41,054 bases of DNA from Pelargonium cotyledonis. Taxonomy: Eukaryota; Streptophyta; Magnoliopsida; Geraniales; Geraniaceae. Below are positions 22,864 through 32,403 of this stretch, piece after piece (positions within the stretch are counted from its first letter, which is position 1; each line of letters starts with the position of its first letter). Location of the stretch: positions 1 to 41,054 of the forward strand of contig JAYMTA010000106.1 in the NCBI GenBank assembly GCA_036897625.1, given 5' to 3'. A model generated the notes under the pieces. It saw only the letters and a list, made by a program, of their open reading frames with translations. It ran no database searches and was not told the origin of the DNA. The translations under genes and the position numbers were made by a program.

Positions 22864-25062
22864 ATGGGAATTCTATACGACGACGTAGTGATCATCAAGC
22901 AGTCCGAGACAGAAGGCGACCCCAGTGTGATTACTGTAAATTGCCCTGACAAAACCGGTCTGGGTTGTGATCTCTGTCGCATCATTCTCTTCTTCGGCTT
23001 AAGCGTTGTTCGTGGAGGTAAAAATTTAAAAATTCCATTTTGGGTCTTCCAAATTTTCAATTTTTAGTTGAAATTTCACTCAAATTTTGCAAAACGAGTG
23101 ATGGGTATTTCAGATTCATGTTAAAGTTTTGAAATTTGTTGACTTCATTTTGTGGTGAAGATGTGTCTACTGATGGGAAATGGTGCTACATAATGTTCTG
23201 GGTTGTGAGCAAATCGAGGACTAGGTGGTCTTTGTTGAAGAAGAGACTAGTGGCGGCGTGTCCTTCATGCTCTTCAGCTTCTGGAATTTCCTTTTACCAG
23301 TCAGAATCGCAGCCGCCAAAACCTCCAGATGTGTTCTTGTTGAAGTTGTCTTGTTATGATCGAAAAGGGCTTTTACATGGTAATGTTCAATTGCTTGTCT
23401 TAGATTCATCTCTTGTTACTATCTATTTGTTGTGTTTTTTTTCCCCATCTTTGTTGGGTTTTGATTGGTACAATTAGGAATTGATTTTATCTGTTTTCTT
23501 CTTGTGAATTATGATCATTTCCTTTCATTTTTGGCCTTTAGAGTTGAAATTTTGGATAATAGAATGGCGCAATAACGGCTATAGTTATTGATTTGGGGAG
23601 TTTTTTGCTGTTATTTTGGTAGATGTGACGGCAGTTCTTTGCGAGCTCGAGCTTAGCATCAAGAGAGTGAAAGTATCCACCACCCCGGATGGGAAAGTGA
23701 TGGACTTGTTCTTCATCACGGACATCAGGTTTGCATTCTTCGTACATTCTCCATATTGCAATTTACGAGTTTCTTTGAGTTATGTCTGCTCCAATTTATT
23801 GAATAGTGATGTTCATGTGACATACGTGCTCATTAAGTTAGTAATTTGTGTCTGATTAGATAAGTTTGATATGTGTCTCGTTAAAAAAGAATGAATCCGA
23901 GTCTTGTTGTGTTCATAATGTTACAATGATGTGAAGTTATTGGTAAAAGTTTACCTTTTCTTGTTCCAATATTACGTTAGCTTACAGTTTTGTTTCTTGA
24001 TCAGGGAACTATTGCACACGAGAAAGAGACAGGACGACACGCTAAACCATATAAAAGCTGTAGTTGATGATGCCATGATAAGCTGCGACGTAGAAATGGT
24101 TGGTCCTGAAATTACTGCGTGTTTGCAGATATCGTCGTTTCTTCCATCTGTGATCACTGAAGATGTGTTGCCAGAAGATATGTCTGGTGAATACCCGAGA
24201 AGATCACTCTCCTCCAAGAGTGTTTCCATCACAATTGACAACTCATTGAGTCCCGCTCATACACTCGTCCAAATCATTTGCCAAGATCACAAAGGTCTTC
24301 TTTACGACATAATGAGCACTCTGAAGGACTACAATATTCAGGTAAATAAGTTAGTGAGTCGTGTGTTTCAATAGTAGAAGCTTTCTTGGACTGTGGTGGG
24401 TACCGTATCTCATATTGATATCTAATCGGTCGCCGTGTTAGCAGATTTCTTATGGGCGCTTCTCTACTAAACAGAGAAGAAACTGTGAGATTGATTTGTT
24501 CATTGTGCAAGCTGATGGGAAGAAAATAGTTGACCCTAACAAGCAGTGTGCTCTGTCATCACGCTTGCGGATGGAACTAATTCGGCCTCTTCGAGTGGCT
24601 GTCACGAGTCAAGGCCCTGATACTGTATTGCTAGTGGCGAACCCCGTGGAGTTATCTGGCAAGGGTCGGCCTCTTGTTTTTCATGATATTACCCTTGCCC
24701 TCAAGATTCTCGACACTTGTATCTTCTCGGTACTCACTGCTTTTGTTGCTAGAACAGCTCAAAATTTTGATTATGCATATAGCAATTTCTGATTGTAGTC
24801 CTTTTGGTGTTCGGCAACTCAGTCAAAAAAATTAATGTCTTGATCAATGATTTTTTTTCTCTATCTTCTTTATTCTTTATCTTTCTTTAAATGGCATTAA
24901 TAGACTCTCTGATTGAGTTTTCAGGCTGGAATTGCGAGGCACAAGATTGGAGATCGGGAATGGGAAGTTTATAGAGTTCGACTTGACGAAGGGGATGGAT
25001 TGTCAGTTCCTGGCTACAAGATAGAGGAAAAAGTTTGGAAAATGCTGATGGGTTGGGAGTGA
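22864..25062 (+). CDS. ACT domain-containing protein, ACR9/ACR10 type
   Basis: Six exons join in frame to 412 aa: 22864-23017, 23161-23379, 23623-23728, 24005-24341, 24445-24729, 24925-25062. Four ACT-type segments can be seen: residues about 20-95 (VNCPDKTGLGCDL), about 108-190 (LSCYDRKGLLHDV), about 246-320 (IICQDHKGLLYDIM) and the C-terminal about 335-405. The start MGILYDDVV and the length near 410 match the plant ACR9/ACR10 subgroup as I know it. ACT repeats bind amino acids; by analogy with bacterial GlnD, ACR proteins are thought to sense amino acids or nitrogen status, without the nucleotidyltransferase part. The ligand is unknown. No defects are seen. The upstream leader contains a small perfect hairpin. 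Confidence 0.9.
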
Positions 25063-25998
25063 CAATGACTCTGGACATTGTGTATATAAATCTGATGTAA
25101 ATTATGGAACATATACTGTTAATAGGCTAATGTATTCCATGTCTTCATTTTCAGTGGAGCTAACTTTAGATGAAAAAGAAGTTGGCAGCATTGAGATAAG
25201 AGATCAGAAACCTCGTTACACTGTATAGTCAAGTATCATAGCGTAGTAAATTGGGGCTGTTTATAAATCTGTTCCGGTTATACTTGGCATATCTAAAGCA
25301 TCTGGTCACAATGTGCTCGTTTAGTAGAAAATGAGATCAAATCACAGCTCAACAATGTTTCTTGTATACATAATCTGTATTTAGAAGATATAGGACAAGA
25401 TAGAATGTTGCGAATCATACTACCGGGTAATCCCAATTTGTCAAAACAAGTTGCTTGTACAGAACATCCCCATGTGGAGCTATACATCTTTGTAGCATAC
25501 CAGTAACCTTTCGGCCATTTATGTAGTCATTTTATTGAATTAATTTGTGTATGCTTAATGTCTATATTCTCATTTCACCATCCGTGATTCAAAAATATTT
25601 GTCTTGTCAGATTTCCTTCAGTACTTAGATATCCTGACATGTATATAACTATTGTATAGTCATTTTCCAGTGGATGGTATTTGTCACTGGATATTTAAGG
25701 TAACCAAGAAACTCGTGTTCGAGTACCAAATGAGAACTGAACCCTTCGTCAATGCTCGATGAAAGCTTAGTTTGGAAGTTTACGCTGAGCAGAACTCGGA
25801 AGAAAAGAGGTAATTATCTGCTTCCAGCTAAATATCTTGCTATCAGTAGAGCAGTTGGTATTATCTTGTTTTTTTTTTGTGTGTATGTGTGTGTATTGTC
25901 TACATAGAAAAAGGCCCGGAACCAGCAAATTTAAGGTACATATGATGAAAATAATGTTACAGCGAATGCTATGTCTTATTTGTCGCGAATCTTGCTAT
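25063..25998. other. intergenic between convergent genes
   Basis: 3' flanks of the ACR-like gene (+) and the HGSNAT-like gene (-), which converge here. A short TG-rich run occurs near 25879-25896. No gene recognised. Confidence 0.6.
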
Positions 25999-28710
25999 TC
26001 ATAGTTTCCAGTAGATGCCCAGTTTGTGCAAGATACCGGAAACCACTCCCCAGAATGTGATTTCTGCAAATATTACGTATAGCAGTGTCCCGACCTTCTT
26101 TGAGTGCCAAACACCAATAAAAACTCGATCTTCAATCCAGTGGACCTGATCATAGATGTGATTTTGGTTCATAAGTCACATTTTTTTACCGAAAAAGTTG
26201 GATTGTTATTATAAGTATCACACTCAAAGATTATACTTACTAGTGTTCTCTCCGGGTCCTTGTAGTACCATCCATTCACAAATGCAGCGAAGATGCCTTG
26301 CGCAGCCAGAACAAACACGAGCATAGCATTCATTCCTATCCATTCAAAGATCAGGAACGGTGTCCGGAACCCCCAAACATCAATCTGCATAAAGGTTGAT
26401 CATCACTATACTGTAAGTCATAATTATTACAACATTTCTTGATACGTTTCACGACTGATCATATACTGTTGGCATAATATTTTATTGTATCTAACCAGTA
26501 AGTAAAAAACGGAGAACACGATTCCAGCTGCACCAGCTGTGAAACAAACATAGCTGAAGCTGTAGAGTTGTTTGTTGATTGGTATTGCATCTGTGAAATG
26601 AAGAATGATGGCTATAACAAATAAGCCAAGCCCCATAGAGACCCAGTGCTTGAGCCTCTCAGAATGTCCCTGCAAGAGTCACGATCGTAAGAATATAATT
26701 CTCATTATGTAGTAAGTTATATGGATATTCGAATTTTCTAACCTTGAAATGAATCAAAACATGTCCATAGTGTATGCCGATGGTGCCAGAGAGGATGGCT
26801 GATATTGAACTAAAAAAGGGATAGCAATTAGTAACCAATGAAATCGATAATGTTGCATTCATTTCTCGATTTTGCCTTATGCTTGATAGATTGATTGATT
26901 TACTAACCTTAACAAGCCCTCAGGTTCAAATGGACCGCGACACCAGTTTGGAGCATCCTCACGAAATGGACCGGAAGCTGGAGAATTTAGAGTGCAGACC
27001 TGCAGGTTCATCAGCATACATATCGGTAAGTTCTCGCTGTACTGCTATGGAGCATGGAAATTAGGATAGATTGTAGAGCTGATTAACGATTATTAACCTT
27101 TAAGCGTTGCCAAACGGGAAAGGAGTAGAGATGGTTAATGCCCCAAACCTGTCGGTCCACATAACCAACAGCATTGCAGGCAGGTCCTAAGTGTCCTCTC
27201 ACCCCACATTTAACCTGATACGAACAATCAGTTGAAAATACTATGCGACATAAGGAAATTATAAGCTAAATGTTTGTTTTCTCGATCCATTTAGTGCCTT
27301 CATACCAGTAGTTTCTCAGCTGGTCCATTTTCAGGGCGGTACACGAAACTCCAATCCGGAACATATAGTGCAAATGTTGTGATCATGTAAATGAGGAATG
27401 ATATGAACCCTCCAATCCTAAACCAAACGGCGTAATTGTGTTAAGAACTTGGTTTCATTTTGTAAAATCTTCATATTCTTTTTTGTTTATTATCAGCCAA
27501 CAATATATGAAAGTTTTGATTACTTACCATTGCCATCGATATGCAATGAAAATAGAAAGATGACCCGGTTTCAAAACAGTTGGTCTCAGCTTGGTGGTCA
27601 GAGTTTCTATCAGAGCTACAACCAGGTACACTAATGCTATTCTCTGTCAAGAAAACTATAGTGATTAGAATATTAGATCATATTTTCTCAAATTCGTACG
27701 TATTAATTTTTGCATATGCATGTCCCAAACTAAGAATAAATGGATTGCTCTCTAGTTTATACCCCCAAAGAAGCCAGCATTAGCTAACAAGACTTAGGTA
27801 TTAGACAATTTCCGTAAAGTTTTGATCACAAGCCTATATAGTCTTTACCTGGAGGATGCCAAACCACCGAATCTGCTTCATGTCAACCCCATAAGAAAGA
27901 ATGTCCGGAGCGTGCGAGTATCCTCCTAAAGTAGATGCACAGAGTAGATAAAGCCAGAGTCTAATTATTTTTCGGTCTCTTCTTTTATAGGCCATAATGA
28001 TCGCATTGTCAAGAGCAAGTATTTTGCTGTAAAATAAACTTGCAGAACCTTACCTTGCAGCAAAATTCCCCAAAAGAGAAGCTTCAATGTCCTCAAAATA
28101 ATCTTCTTAATCGCATACTTGATTTTGGGTATTCTCTACACAGCATCAACATCAAGAATTGCATAAGAAAATTTCATCTGTATGACAATACTGAGATTTT
28201 TTGTGTCGTCATGATGCAGATAGACTTCATTTGACATGAACTGTACCTTGAGAGCTAAGGCAATTGCAACGCCAACGATGAAAAGGAAAAAGGGCATCAC
28301 AAAGTCTGCAAGCGTGCATCCATTCCAAGGTGAGTGATCGATTCTTGCATACACTCCACCAGCATCGTCCACCAATATCATCAGCTGCATCCATTATAAT
28401 ATCAGTTAACAAAAACAGTACTAAAACATTTGCATATCCACATGTTATGTATGTGCAGTGTCTAATCTCATAAACTTACAACAATGGTGAGTCCTCTAAA
28501 TGCATCCAAAGTTGCAATCCTCTTGCTCTTCTGCTTTACCAATGGCTCCTCCTCCTTCGCCTCCAATGTCGGGTCCAGCACTGTGTTCCTCTCCCCCTTC
28601 CCAGTCTCATTGTGGTCTCTATCATTGCTTTTCTCTACTTGCTCACTCACCAAATCCTTCTTCTCTCCCTCGCCGCCTAATCCTTCCTCCAACTTCCTTG
28701 CATCTGCCAT
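25999..28710 (-). CDS. heparan-alpha-glucosaminide N-acetyltransferase-like membrane protein
   Basis: Twelve exons join in frame to 498 aa: 28710-28480, 28384-28247, 28135-28054, 27925-27849, 27643-27528, 27417-27306, 27214-27098, 26999-26908, 26809-26743, 26669-26496, 26384-26241, 26145-25999. A charged cytosolic head (about 60 residues) leads into KRIATLDAFRGLTIV and the block DHSPWNGCTLADFVMPFF, the family signature. His94 in DHSPWNG aligns with the His that human HGSNAT uses for acetyl transfer (established for the animal enzyme). Further hallmarks are GGYSHAPD (about 151-158) and VKCGVRGHLGPACNAVGYVD in the middle. About ten hydrophobic segments follow. In animals the enzyme moves acetyl from cytosolic acetyl-CoA to heparan sulfate in the lysosome; plants lack heparan sulfate, so the plant substrate is unknown. 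The protein may sit in the vacuole or another endomembrane (inference). Confidence 0.9.
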
Positions 28711-29816
28711 GTCTAGCTGACCTTTCTCTCCAGCACATGCCGCGAAAGTTAATATTAATAGACATTGAAGCTTGTATAGCTTGCACTAACAGTAACAATG
28801 AGACTGACAAGAATGAGACAAGGTTGCTGAGATCAAGCGGCCGGCATGATAATGCATGTACATATCAACACATTTATGTATGTATAGATTCTTGAAGGTG
28901 CAAGAAGGACAAATACATAGTTCCGTTATGATTCGGACAAATCGAAGTGTTCAATTTAGGCAAGAAAGACAGTAAACAAGTCCAGATTATCCATGGTTGT
29001 TGGCTTGTAACTGTCTGTCATAACATAATATATAATCCAAGATTCACATCTTGTTAGAGAGACTGCAACAATTGTTTTGTTTCTTTGAAGAGTCCTAAAT
29101 CTTTGTACTCACTTTCTGCAAGTACTCTATCTTGAGCATTTGTATACACTGTTAACTATATTTGACAGCAAAAGATTGTTTTTTTATGTATTGTTATTGT
29201 TGCAAGTTTGGACAAGAATTCAACCATGAAAGTCAGTCAAATGATATAAAATAGATGTTAGGTTGCATGTTCTTTATGATTTGACTTTGATAGGGATGAT
29301 CTTTGGTACAAACAAGCAGAAATGACAAGTATAATGCATACAGATCATACTCATTATTGACAAGTATAAACAAAGTTGACCCGTACATGACACGGAATTA
29401 GTTTGTTTGGACTTACATATTTTGTAATCGTGTTAAAGAACCCAACACATTTAGAAATAGTGTTGTGCTTCTATTGGACCTCCAAAACACGTATGCGCGA
29501 TAAATTAGTTGTGTGTTGTGACACACTTGATGGTATAATTGTAAATTAAGTGCCAAATCAGTTATGTCGTGTTGTACATGTCAGGCATGGTGATTTTATC
29601 ACGCATAATAATAATAATATATTCAGCTGTGTTCGGTTTAATCACGTTGTGACAACACGACCCATTTAGTTACGCGTTATAGGATGTCGTGTGACTTGCT
29701 ATCTAACCCAAATCTTAAACCATATTGTATAATCAGTTGGATATGATATGTACGAAGTGGCCGGCTGCACCATAATCTAGAAGAAACATTGTAGCCAGCT
29801 ATAAAAAATTTAATAC
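28711..29816. other. intergenic upstream of the HGSNAT-like gene
   Basis: 5' leader and promoter of the minus-strand HGSNAT-like gene, then AT-rich DNA. Between about 29400 and 29720 there are many CGTGT/ACACG phrases in both orientations (for example GTCGTGTTG and CAACACGACCC), typical of a common class of dispersed plant repeat. Family and ends are not resolved. Confidence 0.45.
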
Positions 29817-29854
29817 TAGGCTGAGAGATGAGACAGCTTGTGATGGCGACTTTA

Positions 29855-29865
29855 GTCCCACATCG
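29855..29865 (+). promoter_or_regulatory. USE, distal copy
   Basis: GTCCCACATCG matches the plant snRNA upstream sequence element (RTCCCACATCG). It lies 74 bp upstream of the proximal copy, and its spacing to the TATA box is 107 nt, so it is probably a spare copy. Confidence 0.8.
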
Positions 29866-29928
29866 ACAGTATATTAGATTTTTATAATATTAGGCTGAGA
29901 GATGAGCCAGCTTGTGATGGCGACTGTA

Positions 29929-29939
29929 GTCCCACATCG
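29929..29939 (+). promoter_or_regulatory. USE, proximal copy of the U5 promoter
   Basis: GTCCCACATCG, an exact match to the plant snRNA USE. It is separated by 33 nt from the TATA box at 29973. In plants a 32-34 nt gap specifies RNA polymerase II snRNA genes, while a gap about one helical turn shorter specifies Pol III (U6). The spacing therefore fits a Pol II gene such as U5. Confidence 0.93.
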
Positions 29940-29972
29940 AAAGTATATTAGATTTAAGGAGAGAGCAGATGC

Positions 29973-29980
29973 TATATAAG
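29973..29980 (+). promoter_or_regulatory. TATA box of the U5 snRNA gene
   Basis: TATATAAG, about 37 bases upstream of the inferred transcript start at 30010. Confidence 0.9.
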
Positions 29981-30009
29981 ATATGGTCTAGTGGTTGCAG
30001 AAACAATGC

Positions 30010-30114
30010 AGCCGTGCAATGAATACACAGCGAACTATTCTTTCGCCTTTTACTAAAGAATACCGTGTATTCGTTGCATAAAGCGGCATACGCCTATTTT
30101 TGGAGGGCTTCTCC
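30010..30114 (+). ncRNA. U5 spliceosomal snRNA
   Basis: The sequence contains the invariant U5 loop 1, CGCCTTTTACTAAAG. It is enclosed by the stem TATTCTTT/AAAGAATA and by an outer stem in which GAATACAC pairs with GTGTATTC and TGCAA pairs with TTGCA, closed by GCCG/CGGC. The Sm-binding site ATTTTTGG is at 30096-30103, followed by the 3' hairpin GGAG-GGCTT-CTCC (30102-30114). The 5' end at AGCCGTG (30010) is taken from the usual plant U5 start. U5 loop 1 holds and aligns the exon ends during both splicing steps. The complete plant Pol II snRNA promoter and 3' box around it suggest an active gene, not one of the many snRNA pseudogenes. Confidence 0.95.
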
Positions 30115-30130
30115 ATTTAAGGATGGGCCC

Positions 30131-30147
30131 CACAATCCTCAGTTTAA
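30131..30147 (+). terminator. snRNA 3' box
   Basis: CACAATCCTCAGTTTAA fits the plant snRNA 3'-end element (CA, short spacer, AGTNNAA) and lies about 17 bases after the U5 3' hairpin, where it directs 3' end formation. Confidence 0.85.
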
Positions 30148-31740
30148 TGTTCTACGTTTGTTTGGCTGAGGTTTGGGTTTAAGAAAAATATTTGTGGAAG
30201 TGGATGCTATCTTCATAATTTCTCTTTTTAATGTATGCATAATTGTCTTTCTCACCCGGGAATGTGTGGATTTCTTAGCCAAATTTTGTTACTCCTCTAC
30301 TTGAGTGTGGTTCTATTATTCACCCGTGTGTGGGTCAGTGGGTGCTCGTTATTTACTTTTGGACGACTATAATCGTATTCCAAACTCTCGTATCATTTGG
30401 TCCTCTAAAGACTTTTATAGAGAATATATTATATTGACTCACAAATGCATGTTTTATGAGATAAAAAGATGACTTTTGTAATTTGGTTCACCCAGGGTGA
30501 TGCATCTTTATTTAACTCTCTTGTAGAATTGGGAGACGTGTCTTTCGTAAATCTCTGACGTCGTTTAACAATTTAAATTTATAAATTTTCACGTATCGTC
30601 GTCTCTCATATATATATATAAAGCTGAATCCTGAAAGTACAAAAGTTGAATCCTGAAAGTACAACTGTCATATTCTTATATTTTTGAGTTTTTTTATACT
30701 TATTTATTAGTTCTAATTTGAAATAATAATAATAATAATACACATTATTTTCTCCAACAAACTGATCCACAACTACCAGAGAGTGGTTAGGAGAAATTTA
30801 CAAAACATTTTATCGTTATTATCATTACGTAACTGCCCATTAATTACCACACATTAGAATAAGTAACCACCTTGCAACCACTTCTTCTGTCCCCACTATA
30901 ATATATCTTCATCATATAGATGCACTGCTTCTCCATATTGCTCCTACAAGCTACTGCCATTTAAATGCCTATCTACATTGATGAATCAGTAATTGAAAAA
31001 AATCTTCTTATACTAACAAAGATTAAAAGTGGCAAGTAAGAGAGGTTTGATAAGGTTTTGAGTCTGTTTGTTTATAATTTTTAAATTAAAACCAAATTAA
31101 TAAAATAAATTATTTTATTTAATAAAATAAATTAACATTACAAGTTACAGAGAATGGTGAATCATAATGAACTATGCTTTTTGTTCTTGAGCATCGATCA
31201 CGGTGTCGAGGCCCCGGTGATTCATATCTCTTCGGGTTCGTGTTAGAATGATCGAACCTAACTCCTACATATATTTTTCATTTCAAAATGAGTAAAATGG
31301 GTATTAATTGTTATTATTAATTTATGCACAATTAACAGATTAACTAGATTCTCTCATTTCTTACTATATTAACTAGACCCTCTATAATTTTTTCAAAAGT
31401 ACAAAATTTACAAAATGAAGGTAGAATAAATGAATGACTAAGTTTGAATTACTACATTGTATAATGATAACAATTTTAACACAAACAAATAATTTTACTG
31501 GTTCTGCACAGTTATTTAAGTTATATAATGTATGAGAGATATGCATGAAAGCCAAAACACTATTTGGGTTATACTAAACCGTCAATAAGAACGTGACACT
31601 TCATTAAAAAGTAGGGATCCAGCGGGTTGTTCAGCTCCCATAAATACATTGAGGTGGGTATGAATTAAATCAGATGAGATGTCTCTCCTTCTAAACTTGG
31701 CTAAGCTTAAGCTAAAATAATTATGCCACATATCCATTAT

Positions 31741-31773
<33 letters not shown>

Positions 31774-32066
31774 TTGTAAATTTAAGAACAAATGTGTTAG
31801 TTCAAATTACTGTACTGCTATCATTTATTTGTAATAACATATTTCAAAGTGTTTAGCTCTCTAACCCATTTTGTAAATGATTAAATTAAGTTTGAGCTAA
31901 TGTCTAATCTGGATTAAGTTAGAATTGTCCATGTAAACGGTAATTAAGTCACAAACCATTCAAAAACACACAAGTGTTAATGAACAACCATCTTTTGCTC
32001 AAGATATTGTGTATACATATGCACATAATTTTGACCAATAAAAAAAAAAACTTTCCATGAACACCC
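30148..32066. other. intergenic between U5 and the RZ-1-like gene
   Basis: AT-rich DNA with no gene recognised. Simple repeats include (AAT)n at about 30721-30740, a two-copy 22-bp direct repeat around TGAATCCTGAAAGTACAA (about 30624-30665), and the TC/TA tract listed separately. Confidence 0.6.
31741..31773. repeat. (TC)n(TA)n microsatellite
   Basis: Eight TC units (31741-31756) followed by an alternating TA run to 31773, about 630 bases upstream of the RZ-1-like start codon. Confidence 0.95.
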
Positions 32067-32208
32067 CACGTGTTCTCCATCTAGTACACTAAATGGGCTA
32101 AACCAAAACCACTGGTCGGACCCAATTGGATAGATAAAAGCCCACACATTAGTTGCTGAGAGACTTACGTACGACGCACGTGTAATTTAGCGGATATGTC
32201 TAGGGTTT
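32067..32208 (+). promoter_or_regulatory. RZ-1-like promoter elements: G-boxes, site II, telo-box
   Basis: Within 140 bp lie two CACGTG G-boxes (32067-32072, 32177-32182), TGGGCT (32094-32099) and AGCCCA (32139-32144), which are the two orientations of a site II core, and TAGGGTTT (32201-32208), a telo-box. Site II with a telo-box is a known pairing in plant genes for translation and RNA-handling proteins expressed in dividing cells. Its use here is inference from position, about 200-340 bases before the ATG. Confidence 0.55.
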
Positions 32209-32403
32209 CACCCTCGCGAAGAAACAGAGAAACGCTCTTTTAGAATTGAAATCCAACACAATTCAATACAAAAAGATTCCGATAACAAATTGTAAATCCT
32301 AGCATTCTCTAATTGTTTCTCTCTCCTCTGCTATGCTGTTCTTCAATTCTAATTTTAGTTTCAATTTTATTGTTTTTTGTTTGTGAAAAATAGCAATAAA
32401 TCG

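Larger units (their letters stand above)
29817..29954 (+). repeat. 74-bp-period tandem duplication carrying the USE
   Basis: Copies start at 29817 and 29891 and share about 64 nearly identical bases, including TAGGCTGAGAGATGAG, the USE and GTATATTAGATTT. Only a few substitutions separate them. The duplication gives the downstream U5 gene two upstream sequence elements. Confidence 0.92.

Noticed and set aside
28500..28895. Plus-strand 131-codon Ser/Pro-rich open frame
   Set aside because: Antisense of exon 1 and the leader of the HGSNAT-like gene; low-complexity composition only.
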